From the NCBI GenBank assembly GCA_963995525.1, contig OZ023210.1, positions 25,581,116 through 25,645,115 of the forward strand: DNA of 64,000 nucleotides. Direction: 5' to 3'. The notes beneath the pieces are model-generated. The model was not told the DNA's origin. It did not search any database and worked only from the letters and a program-made list of their open reading frames with translations. The stretch is from Escarpia spicata (lineage: Eukaryota; Annelida; Polychaeta; Sabellida; Siboglinidae). The first letter of the stretch is position 1. Each line of letters begins with the position of its first letter. Of this stretch, positions 46,808-58,115 are shown one piece after another. A program made the position numbers and the translations under genes.

Positions 46808-47236
46808 GTGAGTTAAACATCTGTATTTTGATGTATTTAAAAAACACAACTGTATCTGTTGAGAGTTATTCACTTACGTGTTTTTGATTTGCTATGCCTT
46901 CCTTCTACATGACACTATTCAATGGTGAACCACTCACCTCCAGAGGGCGCCACATTAGGAACAGGGCTTAAATTATCAAAATAATGTAAAATTGTGGCGA
47001 AATGTGTGAATTACAAAACTTCTTCACTGTATTTTAAACAGATACAAAACTCCTTCATCCCACAGTATTTTAAACAGAATTTTACTGGATATGTGTTTTA
47101 TATTATCAAGAATTATATATCAACTATGTATGCCTACTGTAGTACTTGAGCTTGGTAAATTATCTCTGTACCAGATAGATTTCATTATATTTCACAATGT
47201 AAGTATTTCTAAAAGATTTGTACATTTTGATTGCAG

Positions 47237-47298
47237 ACACGGTCAAGTATCAGGAAGTTAAGAGTGCATATGTTAAGTCTGCAGCAGGAACTGACAGG
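47237..47298 (+). CDS. Host gene, 62-base coiled-coil exon (b2)
   Basis: GATTGCAG before and GTGAGT after; phase 0 in, two bases out; TRSSIRKLRVHMLSLQQELT then a split Gly codon. It is similar to the exon at 45805. The alternative donor one base earlier would give a stop in the next exon, which fixes the choice. Confidence 0.72.
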
Positions 47299-47908
47299 GT
47301 GAGTTTATCATATCTTCCCCCCTTATCTGTTGTTGGCAGTAGGGGGGTGAGGTATTGTTCCCAGGCAAGCCACATTTTGTTTGGGTTGAAATCCGGACTT
47401 TTACAACAAATTCGATGTAAATCTATATGGCAGTTTACATTGGTCAGCCAACCTAGAGCCAAGATACCAAACTGTAATAAAACTACCACTTTTAATTGCA
47501 GAGTAGAGATTAACTTAGTAATGTAGATAATGGAAATCATATGGACTGCATCCATAGGTATATGCCTATGTGTTATCTTTCTATCTTTATTTTAAATTAC
47601 CTAATGCTGTCCATGGGGTAAGCACGGGAATATATTCCAAAAATCCAAATGGTTCGTTACTAAATATAGATGCTAGAATATTGGTCCTTTCTGCAATGTT
47701 ATGCAGTGAAGAGTTGCTATCACGTGATAATGCTGAACTCTGTTTGAAAATTCAACACAGCAATGTTCTCCGCTTGTGCGCAATCCAAGGATTAACACGT
47801 GTGCAACTAGGAATACAATACTAATAATTGCCGTGTTTATTGATGCTTTCGTGAATAATTGTAACAGAAGATGTTACATTTAGATTTTTGCTCGGTTTGA
47901 TTTTTCAG

Positions 47909-48053
47909 GTTGAAATCTGAACATGCCGAGCAAACATTTCAACAGAAAGAAACCTGTGACAACTCAAAGGATGTCAAACAGATTACAAAGTTTCTGACAA
48001 AACTGGAAGCACTTCAACGAACCTTTGCAGCCAGCAAGATAACTCAGGCTGGG
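47909..48053 (+). CDS. Host gene, penultimate coding exon
   Basis: GATTTTTCAG before and GTAATG after; one base in, phase 0 out; LKSEHAEQTFQQKETCDNSK, ITKFLTKLEALQRTFAASK, ITQAG. A helical, charged segment continuing the coiled coil. Its reading frame continues in the exon at 57492, 9.4 kb downstream. Confidence 0.72.
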
Positions 48054-48280
48054 GTAATGAAAATGATGCAACTTTTAATAATCACCCTTTGAACCTGAAC
48101 AAAAATAGAAGGGAAAACACCTGTTTTTCCCGATTGTCTAGATGATGTCCGTTAAAACGAGGATTTCTGATCCTCATTTTGTTTATATTATTGTTCTCAA
48201 TACTAGGACAAATTTATTGAGGTGTTTAATAAGCCCAAAATAGTGTTTGAAAGTTGTACCCCAAATTTTAAACAAAACAT

Positions 48281-48416
48281 TAAAGGGATTGTATGAGAAT
48301 TTTAATCTCTGCAATGCACGCAATTATTAGGTAATCCTGTTAATATGATTATTTCATGTAACTCGATGCCTTTATTTCATTAGAATTATGTTTTATTAAT
48401 CATTAATGACCCTGAC
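48281..48416 (-). repeat. Dispersed repeat, copy 2 (pairs with 3411-3550)
   Basis: Reverse complement of 3411-3550 over about 135 bp. It begins AAAGGGATTGTATGAGAA and is non-coding. Confidence 0.75.
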
Positions 48417-49640
48417 AATATATCGAAAAAATAACTTTGCATACGCAGAGTTTCTACTTTGGGCCCACCTTCACGATCTGTATAAGGCATGCTCATGAAT
48501 ATTCGGGACTGTCCGTCAGACTTCGATTAGCTATGCCATTTTAATAGATGCAAGAAATACGTCATCAACATGTGTGTATATGGATTAGCCACCGCCATGC
48601 GAATGAGTCGTGACCGATAAAATTATCAAAATGAAACGTGGACCAGCTGCTGTTTATGTCACAGATTCAGCAAAGTAAAGAAGGAAATTATATGGGATAA
48701 ATGGAGAATGAACATAGCGACAGTTCATGACAGTTGGATTGATTTAAAAGAAAAAACACCACCTCTCCATGCACGAATTCGAAGCCGCCGATGCCAGATG
48801 TCATATTGAATGATTGGCATTGTTTTTGTTGGAATATAAAAACTATGATATTATCATGTTCCTTTTTCACTAGGTACATCTGGCTATACATTTTGAAATG
48901 AAGTTTTAATGAAACATTTAGATAACAGAAACTTACTGAAGCCGACAAACATTCAATAATGAAACCATTTTATTTGCACCATAAATCCAGCTGCTATTTC
49001 CGTAAGCAATATAAATACATTATACATCACTAAGTAATTTACGGTATTAAAATAGGATAGGTGGTTAGTTATGTACTTTCCTATCTACATAAGGTTTAAT
49101 TTTAGTTTGAAAAATGTAGATCTATAAAGAGCATAACATTATTGTTGACAAAATATAAAAATATATTGCATCACAGTAAAAACATGTTTTATTTTGTACT
49201 GGGAGTGCAATAATTATTTGTTCTGCCCATCATTTAGAGTAAAAGATATTGAATTTGTTTCTGTCAAACTCCTGTTTCGATGACAAATAAAAGGGCCATT
49301 GTATGATGGAAATAAAGTTATAAAATTACAAAACTTTAAAAGTAATGCATATTTTAAAACACTGTTGTCATTCATCATTGGTGTATTTAGCTGAAGAAGA
49401 TCCTTAAAACATTTTGATTGTTTTGGAACATTTATATTTTATGAATTTTCAAAATTATTGTAAAAGCAACGTTGTCGACACCTTTTTATACACTACTCCC
49501 AGTGTAAATCACTTAACCCAAAATTGTTTCAACAATTTTTTAAGAATATGCTGTAGAACACAATCCAACCATGATGAGCATAAGAAAGCATACATTTTAT
49601 TAAGTACTCCTACTTTGCAACATAATGACGGGATGATGTG
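48417..49640 (+). other. Intron sequence, nothing coding recognised
   Basis: AT-rich part of the last intron. No transposon protein is visible. AAAGGGCCATTGTATGATGG at about 49289 resembles the end of the repeat at 48281. Confidence 0.4.
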
Positions 49641-49920
49641 CATTTGGAAGCACAAATCGATCTATTGCACGAATCCATTTGAAACGTAGTGATGTACATA
49701 TTCCCAGCAGAAGCCACACGGAACTAATGTGGCAGAACAAAGTCAGACATCTTCTTCACTACTGTGTCAGTTAACATATTGTCCTATTAATAGCACTGCT
49801 ATGCATTTTGATACACAAAGCTATCAGATGCACACATCCATTTGAAACTCAAAGTGAGGTACAACTTCCCAGTAGATGTCGCGCAGAACAGAATGGGGCA
49901 GAACAAAGTCAGAACATCCA
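49640..49920 (+). repeat. Direct repeat of about 90 bp, spaced about 165 bp
   Basis: CATCCATTTGAAAC, TTCCCAGCAGAAGCC/TTCCCAGTAGATGTC and GGCAGAACAAAGTCAGA occur in the same order at 49670-49740 and 49835-49915. Confidence 0.7.
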
Positions 49921-50325
49921 TTTGGAAGGTGAAGGTCGCCCACTATTTACATTGCTACAACAGTGCCTCCTCGAATAAGCAACGAAATGTGTAGTTAAAC
50001 TTCATGTTCGAACCTGGGAATGAACAGAGTTCCGTGGATTGCCCAAGATGAGAAGGATGCAGAAAATTTGAGGTATCTCCAAGTGAATCTATCTTGACAT
50101 TGGTACAACTTTTAGTTGTGATCTGATCAATTATTTCCCGCCAATGGACACTACAGGTGGTTACTTTGCTAGCAGCCTGTAAAGACCGGCACTGGACCGT
50201 GGAGATTGTCTGGTGATTGTGACTGGTGACTGTGTTAGCCATTACACGGTTGCTTGCCTGCTCACTCGACTGTATCGTTGCTACCAGTGATTAATTGCTA
50301 ACTTAACGGCCAGGTGTTCGCCACG

Positions 50326-51152
50326 ATGCCAAGGAAGAATGAAAAGCGTGCTGTTGAAGCAGATCAAACACCCGAAGTCAATGCTGCTATTACGCTTAAC
50401 ACCGACGTAAAACAGCTCGTTCAAGACAGCGTAAGAACGGCCATCACAGAGCTGCTGGATGCGGATGGGGATTTCATGAAATCAATTGTTTCTTCAGTCA
50501 GTAATGCTCTATCTCACTTCATAGAGGACAACGAAGAGTTAATGAACAAACTGATCCAGAAGATAATTAAATCACCGGAGTTGGACAGTGTCAAACAAGA
50601 CGTATACGCCGCCTGCCAAATGGACATAAAACGAGTGTCGGACAACGCAGCTGCCCTGCAAGAGAGGATCGCAGATCTCGAAACGGCAAAATAAGCAATT
50701 ACCAACGAGATTGACCAAATGGAACAATACAGCAGACGCAACTGCCTCCTCATCCACGGAGTGTTGGAGAACGATACTGACACGTTGAAACACGGCTATA
50801 GATGTGTTCAACACAAAACTTGGCCTCGACGTGAACCGTGACGTCATAGACCGCAGCCACCGACTCGGGCAGAAAACAGACACCAGCCGTAAACCTAGAC
50901 CAATCATCATCAAACTCAGACTATAATATCCGCAATGACATTTTCATGGCAAAAAGGAGACTGTAAGGGTCCCGGATTGTCGTTACCGAAAACCTAACAA
51001 AGAGAAGATCAGAGTTGCTAAGGAAGTGCCGGGAAATGAGGGACATAAAAGCAACATGGACAATTGACGGTCGTGTAGTGTGCCTCCTGGTAAACGGGAG
51101 GAAAGTTACCTTAACAACTGAACAACACCTGCGACAACTTCAGCGTCGTTAG
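50326..51152 (+). pseudogene. LINE G ORF1: coiled coil plus L1-ORF1-like RNA-binding region
   Basis: It starts at ATG 50326 (MPRKNEKRAVEADQ). The first 120 codons are helical and charged. A TAA at 50692-50694 interrupts the frame, which then continues with EIDQMEQYSRRNCLLIHG, the strand-helix opening of the L1-ORF1-type RRM. A frame change near 50800 precedes DVIDRSHRLGQ and RPIIIKL. The end, ATWTIDGRVVCLLVNGRKV, is the C-terminal domain, with the stop at 51150-51152. Such proteins coat the element's RNA as trimers. Confidence 0.8.
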
Positions 51153-52161
51153 GGAGATTTTGACTATCTCATGGTCAGTATACCGTATGGCCCATGGCTT
51201 TTCATGGCCAGTTTTTTTCCAAGCGGTAATCATTCTGTTCATGTGGCCAATGCATTTATGCTGCATTTATTATTATAATCAGTTATGCTGTGAGGCAGAC
51301 TCCAGTGTGTCTAACATGCCTAGTCACCTGTTTTGTGTTTTTTCCTTACTTGTTCTTTTCCTTATCCCTCTTACCCTTCACTTGTGTTTAATCAAAGTAA
51401 CGTTTAATTGTAAATTGCTTTTGAATGTCAATATTACAATACCAAACGTGACCTTTTTTAAAGATTTTGTTAACGCTATATCTAAACTCGTTTTAGCTAT
51501 GTTAACGTTATTGCATAGGCTCACTTAAAAAATGTTATCAAAGGACTTTAAAGTACGAATTATGTTTTCTATAAAGCATTTAATGTTTTTGATATATGCT
51601 GTTTTGCTAACATTTACTCTTGAGCGAACTGCTCCACATGAAATGACGTTTTATTTAAATAGTGCAATTTCATATCATCGACATTTTAGTCAACAGCTAT
51701 ATGGTGTGCATCGATGTGTATTGATATATGGTCAATATTCACGGTGTTTTCATTTTTGGGGAGGGCAATGTTTATACATTTTCTTTTCACAACGTTTAGT
51801 GTTAGTTACTTTACATTTTAATTTTGTTGGGACAATGCACTATGTATAATATTTCCTCAAACATTAGTGTCTACTTAATAATCATGTTGTGTTTTGTTCA
51901 ATATACTTATTTGCTTATTCTCACTCTACGTTCATGTTGTGGCAATACATCTGCTGTAATTTACTTTTACTTTTTTTGCGCTGATGCAATAAGTGCATTG
52001 TGTTATATATGCATGCGGACTATTCATAATATTCTTCTTTATAAAATGTATTTGTATAATGCTCAGGGTATAGCTTGTGCAGCTCTTTCACAAAGTATAA
52101 TCTATGTTTATATGATGTGTCCTGTAAACACAGAGCACTATTGTTTATTCAGTTTTCCAAT
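51153..52161 (+). other. LINE G inter-ORF region
   Basis: About 1 kb between ORF1 and ORF2. Three overlapping frames of 105-122 codons are open but give Phe/Cys/Tyr-rich peptides with no recognised motif. It may be a spacer or decayed sequence. Confidence 0.45.
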
Positions 52162-53097
52162 ATGATTGATAACAATTATTTCTTAGCGCAATTTGGTGGT
52201 CTAGAGAAAAATTCTCTCTATCACATATTAAAAACGGATGAAATGAATGAAGATGGGGATGTTGAACCATTTCAATATTCACCATACTTCGACGATGATA
52301 ATTTAATAAACCATTTAACGAACAAACAAAGCAAATTTATCGTGCTAAGCCTAAACTGTCAGAGTTTAAATACAAAAATTGACGAAATTCAAATAAAGCT
52401 AGAATCATTCAGAAGTAGTGGCTGTGAGATTAGTGCTCTGTGTTTACAGGAAACATGGCTCGATGAAGAGGCTGACACTTCTTTATTTCAAATAGATGGA
52501 TATACATTAATATGCCAAGGCAAAATCTGTAGTGCACATGCCGGCTTGGCAATCTACCTCAGCAACAAATACAATTACAAATCTGTAAATATCCGTGCAA
52601 ATACAGACACTTGGGAAGGTCAATTTATTGAAATAACATGTTGTTCCATGAAGAAAAAAATAATTCTTGGAAATGTATATAGACCACCTAGAGATATTAA
52701 CGAAAACTACTGTATATTTACAAAAGAATTTGCATCAAATTTTGTTGATTTACAAAAATCTAAAAGTGAAATAATAATTGCAGGAGATTACAATATTGAC
52801 TTGCTTAAAATTAACGAAAAACCCATAATATGTAACTATTTGGACACAATCGTTTCACATGGTTTCTTCCCTAAAATTACTATGCCAATACAACTTTCAG
52901 AATATCATGGAACACTCATTGATAATTTGTTATGCAATTTGTCAAAAGGATTCTTCAAATCCTCAGCTGGTATTTTAGTGAGCAATATTTCTGATCACTT
53001 TTCGTACTTTCTAAGTCTGGATTATGTTGAAACCACTAGTGCAATACCAAGGTTTATACGAATAAAACAACAAAGTCCTAACTCGCTCAATAAATAA
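52162..53097 (+). pseudogene. LINE G ORF2, endonuclease part
   Basis: Starts at ATG 52162. The complete endonuclease is open: VLSLNCQSLNTK, CLQETWLDEEAD (catalytic Glu), GNVYRPP, IIAGDYNIDLL (Asp/Asn) and SNISDHFSYFLSL (Asp/His). A TAA at 53095-53097 cuts ORF2 right after the domain; the linker resumes in frame, then shifts near 53165. Hence a truncated endonuclease-only product is the most this copy could make. Confidence 0.88.
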
Positions 53098-55220
53098 AAA
53101 ATTGAAATAATAAACTCCAATATTTGTAATAAACTTAACACAGATATTCATGCGGATCCGAATGAAAAAACTACAATATTCTCGATGAAATTGTTACTGC
53201 AGCTATGGATAAATTTATACCTATTAAAATAATTAAATTTAACAAGTATAAACATAAGAAAACTCCTTGGATTACCAATGGCATTATTGTGTCGATAAAA
53301 TTTAGAAACAAATTGTATTCGAGAATGAAAACGACTCAAGTAAATACAGAGCATTATCATGAACTTAAAACTGATTTACATACTTATAATAAAATTCTTA
53401 AGAGTAATATTAGATTAGCTAAGCAAATGTATTACCAATCCAGTTTTGAAAAGTATAAGCATAGTGTTAAAAAGACGTGGTGTTTAATTAAAGAAATTAT
53501 TCAGAAAAGTCAAAAGAAAGAACAATTTCCAGATTTGTTCAAAGTTGATGGGGAAACGATTAGTGACAAATGCATTATTGCAAACAAATTTAACTAATTT
53601 AACTAATGCTGGTCCTACTATAGCCTCTTAAACAACTACTAGTGGAAATAAATCATACAAAGATTACCTGAAAAACCTGATATTTCACACTTTCAGATTT
53701 AATCCGATTGACATGGAAACTACTGTTAATACAATTGATCGTTTACCTCCAAAATCAAGTTGTGGAAAAGATGGTATTTCAACACAATTTCTCAAATTAA
53801 TAAAAAATGATATCAGCAAAGCAGTCACTCTAATTATTAATCAATCAATAATAACTGGTATATTTCCAGACAAATTAAAAATTGCAAAAGTCATACCCCT
53901 TTTCAAAAAAGGTGATGTTTCTGACTTTAACAATTATCGTCCAATTTCTATCTTGCCAGTGATTTCAAATTTTTTTCAAAGGGTTGTGTTTACTACTGAG
54001 CTTGCTACACTTGAAATCATAGACAGAATTATACAAGATCTTGATAAATCGGTTACTCCAATAAATATATACCTTGATTTATCAAAAGCGTTTGACACAA
54101 TTGATCATAATATATTGGTACAAAAGTTAAATTACTATGGGTTCAATGACAAGGCTCTGGTCCTTTGTAAGAGTTATTTACAAAATCGTAAGCAGTACGT
54201 AGAAATTGAAAATGTTAAGTCTAAGGAAATAGTCATCAACACTGGTGTCCCTCAAGGTTCAAATTTAGGGCCACTCTTATTTATTATATATATATAAATG
54301 ATATAGCACTTTCTAGTGACCTTTTCAAATTCATAACAAATGCTGACGACACCACCCTTACTAGTACACTAAAAACATTTAATGATTCAGAAGGCCAAAT
54401 GCGAAGTGAAAATATTAACAAAGAACTAACAAAGATTAGTAATTGGTTAAAAGCTAATAAACTGTCACTAAATGCCAAAAAGACTAAATTCATGATTTTT
54501 CATATGCCTCAAAAGAAAGTAGAATATCCTGTATTACAAATAGATGGGGCATACATTGAATGTGTAAATGATTTCAATTGTTTAGGCATCACAATAAATA
54601 ACCATTTAAACTGGCAGAGTCATACAAACAAAATAGCAAATAAAATCTCTAAAACAATAGGCATACTGAATAAACTTAAACATTTTTTACCACCTAATAC
54701 ATTATATATTATGTACAATGCTCTTATTCTCCCTTATATTAATTATGGCTTACTTTTATGGGGTCATAAGGCACATCAAATTTTCAAATTACAGAAAAAA
54801 GCAATACGAATAATATCCTTAAGTAAATATAACGCTCACACAAGTCCTATCTTTAAAAGACTTCAGTTGCTAAAGTTGGATGACATTGATAAAATCCAAC
54901 AATTAAAATTTTACTATAAATTAATTAACAATCTTTTACCCTACTACTTCAATGTTTTTCCAAACACACACATCTATAATATTCATCAGCACTGCACACG
55001 TGAAAGAAATAATCTGTATATGTCCAGATTCAAACATGAATTTGCAAAAAAATGCATTAGACACAACATAGTTGAGACAGTTAACAATACACCAAGTATT
55101 ATCATTAATAAAGTTTACACCCACAGTCTGTATGGTTTTTCAACATACACAACAAACTTTCTTATTTTAAATTATGAATCCTGTTGTCGTATTCATAATT
55201 GCTTTATATGTAATTCGTAA
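53098..55220 (+). pseudogene. LINE G ORF2, reverse transcriptase part
   Basis: Linker (53205-53597: AAMDKFIPIKIIKFNK, KTPWITNGI). Polymerase 53713-54297: SSCGKDGISTQFLKL, FNNYRPISILPVISNF, IYLDLSKAFDTIDHN, TGVPQGSNLGPLLFIIYI. Final frame 54399-55220: SNWLKANKLSLNAKKTKFM, INYGLLLWGHKAHQI. Against the copy at 59875-61990 it lacks about 25 residues between VISNF and TELATLEI, has two extra bases in a TA run at about 54290, and has NADD where the other copy has YADD. Confidence 0.88.
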
Positions 55221-55515
55221 TACGTATTGAAATGTATACCTAAGTGTCCATATGTACGTCAATTTGTACAAGAGTACATTTAATCTCCTTGTATTATGTA
55301 TGTACGCTGATACACTGAGTAATTATCAACTGTAAAACAAGGCATATGCATATTGTGACAGTAAATTTTGATGTTGATTATATTTATGGGGTGGCTCCTG
55401 TGCTAGCGATATTGTATATCTTAATGGGAGTCTCCCGACCTTATCTAGTATTCATGTTATTCATTGTGTATATATCGTATATATAGGTCAAATAAACTGA
55501 TTCTGAGTCTGAGTC

Positions 55516-57054
55516 TTTCCATCAGCTCAGCTATTTCCGATGTTCCTGCAAATAAACAAAGTTGAATTTAGGAAACTGAGCCTAAATATGAGTTAACTAA
55601 CTCAACATTGTGCAGATTAATTCAGTTTAGATATTGGATTATGGGACTTATCACCAAGTGTACAGCTGACTAAATGGAAAAGAAATACAAGAGAACCTTG
55701 TTATGTTGATTCAGTCAGACTAAAATCCCAATCCATTACTTTGGCCAACTTTTAATTTGCTTCTACATAATTACCTGTATGCATTGGTCATATGCAGCGC
55801 ATTCCAAATAACTTGAACTCACATAAGTGAATTTTTGCTAAGTTAAGTCAATTTTCCTTTATTCTTGCTCTAATAATTAATGTTGTATATAATTATACAT
55901 ATGGGACATTATCGTGAAAACTATACAGTAACGGTAAAGTAACGTGTAAAAAATAAATGTTTAATTTGTTTTTAGCGAGTACTATTATTATCAAATGTGC
56001 TAGTCTATATGAAGCAGTGCAACTTGATCTGATCTATTATTAGATTTTTTGTTAATATATTCATGGATAAAAACTGATGTATACTAGAATGCAGATCTGC
56101 TGGTGTCCAAAATTCGTGCATTGCAAAATTCTGTGGCAACATGGTATTGTGTACTTTTTAAGAAACCTAAAACGTTTACATTGAATGATGACATGCCAGC
56201 CAGGTTTACTAACAATCGTAGCTGTAGCATTAAAAACAGTATGTGAACGTACGAATCTCACATTTTTATGTTTCGGTTCAAATAAGTGAGGAAACGGGAA
56301 CTTTTCAAAAGCGGCTGACTGGAATTTGAAAAGGCAAGACCCGTAGACACACCTACCCAAATCCCAGATTTAGACAAAAAATTATATCCACAACCAGATT
56401 AATCCTCTTGCTATGGTTGCATATACTGATATTTTATTGTGCATTTTCGTTCACTGCATGTCAAATACCGGACAATGCAGTTTTACTAACTAGAAAGGCA
56501 AGATCCTTGCCTAAGGCTATGTTATGTAGTGTAGTAGAGGCTCAACAGACTTAGTGACAGTCCCAGCGGCAGCTGACACCGACTGCAGCCGTCCGCGTCG
56601 GCAGACATTATAATTCTATTTAATCGAAACGTTACTCAGCTGACAGCATGGGGGAAGCAGGATAAATAAACAATGCATATGCTTCCTACACTTATAAAAA
56701 TAGCTGTCAATATACATATGTTTACAAATTGCTTATTTACAATGCCATTGTTTGACCAAACTCACCTCAGAATCAGACTTGTTTTTGTGTGTGTGATGTT
56801 AACGGTCTTTGTGTGGGTCACTGTGCGTGCATGAATATTCATTATACTCGGGCTGCAGAATTATTCATCCACATGGCAACAAGCTCAAAATTATTTGCGT
56901 AAACACAATTGTTTATCGTTATTTTTTGCGTAGATAACACCCAAATTATGCATAAACATGCAAGACATAAGTTGCAGACAAAGTACTATTGGGAAATTAA
57001 TACGTTTTGATACGGTACACCTCGAGTGCATATTAGCTTACAAAGAATCCCTTT
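55516..57054 (+). other. Intron sequence, nothing coding recognised
   Basis: Remainder of the last intron of the host gene; AT-rich, with only short frames. Confidence 0.4.
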
Positions 57055-57195
57055 AAAATACTAAACAGCTGATACTGCGGTAATTGGCACTTATTCAATA
57101 ACGCAGAAGTACATATCCCTAACCACAAATACCTTTAAAGTAAGTTGGGCGAAGTACAGCGTACTCATTGAACTTCCTGCTAATAATTACCTAAT
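57055..57195 (+). repeat. Dispersed repeat (pairs with 45530-45705)
   Basis: See the pair at 45530-45705. It has the same orientation and the same word order. Confidence 0.65.
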
Positions 57196-57491
57196 ACCAC
57201 CCATGGATGATTCCAGGTAACGGAACAGACAAGCTCTCTTTAAATAAACAACTGTATTCCATCTATTATAATATCCCACTTCAAAAGCTTGCAGTATACA
57301 CTGCTACTGACCACTGGCCTCCCAGTCTGAACAAAAGCTGTATTTAAATTGTTCCAAAATCACATACAGTTAATATGTAAGAATAAGCAAGAATTGTAAC
57401 TAACTTACATGCTGAGAGGATGGTAAAGTGTTTCATTTAATGGAGAAAATAAAGATAGAGTGACTCATGATGATAAATCTCTGTGTTTCAG

Positions 57492-57614
57492 GACTGTCAG
57501 TTGTTTGGTTCGATGATGGACGTCATGGGTGCAGACCAAATTCCAGAAACACACCAAGTCGTCAGTCAGCTGGGAGCCATGGAAGATGGCGTGAGGGAAC
57601 GCCTTATCCACTAG
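57492..57614 (+). CDS. Host gene, terminal coding exon
   Basis: Acceptor CTGTGTTTCAG. The phase-0 frame continues the exon at 47909: DCQLFGSMMDVMGADQIPET, then HQVVSQLGAMEDGVRERLIH and TAG at 57612-57614. Unique, helix-friendly sequence, with no repeat. The minisatellite starts right after the stop, so it lies in the 3' UTR. No AATAAA is close by; the nearest clear one is near 59138. Confidence 0.7.
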   Translation, partial: DCQLFGSMMDVMGADQIPETHQVVSQLGAMEDGVRERLIH

Positions 57615-57616
57615 CA

Positions 57617-58115
57617 AGGGCTTGTACTGGTGGAACCACATGCTGTACTTGTGGAATCACTTACTGTACATGTGGAACCATTGTACACATGGAATCATTT
57701 ACTGTACTCGTGGAATCACCTACTGAACTCGTGGAACCATGTGCTGTACTCATGGAATCACTTACTGGACTCGTGGAACCACATGCTGTACTCATGGAAT
57801 CTCTTACTGGACTCGTGGAACCATGTGCTGTACTCATGGAATCTCTTACTGGACTCGTGGAACCATGTGCTGTACTCATGGAATCTCTTACTGGACTCGT
57901 GGAACCATGTGCTGTACTCGTGGAACCATATGCTGTACTTGTGGAATCACTTACTGTACACAAAATCACTTACTGTACACCCGGAATTACTTACTGTACA
58001 CATGGAAACATGTGCCGTACTCATGGAATCACTTACTGTACACGTGGAACCATGTGCTGTACTTATGGAATCACTTACAGTACACATGGAATCATTTGCT
58101 GTACTTGTGAAATAT
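57617..58115 (+). repeat. 21/42-bp minisatellite in the host gene's 3' UTR
   Basis: About 24 units of the 21-base word TGGAACCATGTGCTGTACTCR and its partner TGGAATCACTTACTGTACACR, alternating to give a 42-base higher-order unit. Unit length divisible by three leaves long frames open on both strands; none is supported as a gene. Confidence 0.9.

Larger units (their letters stand above)
49950..55515 (+). mobile_element. LINE G: long non-LTR element with L1-like ORF1
   Basis: Plus strand: ORF1 with coiled coil and RNA-binding region (50326-51152), about 1 kb of unassigned sequence, ORF2 with endonuclease and reverse transcriptase (52162-55220), and a 3' UTR ending in GGTCAAATAAACTGATTCTG with a tandem TCTGAG tail (to about 55515). 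The 5' end is not exact. It lies in the sense direction inside the host gene's last intron. Close relative on the minus strand at 59875-61990. Broken by two stops and several frame changes. Confidence 0.9.

Noticed and set aside
51160..52165. Membrane-protein-like frames between LINE G ORF1 and ORF2
   Set aside because: Three overlapping short frames rich in Phe/Leu/Cys, explained by T-rich sequence; no conserved motif.
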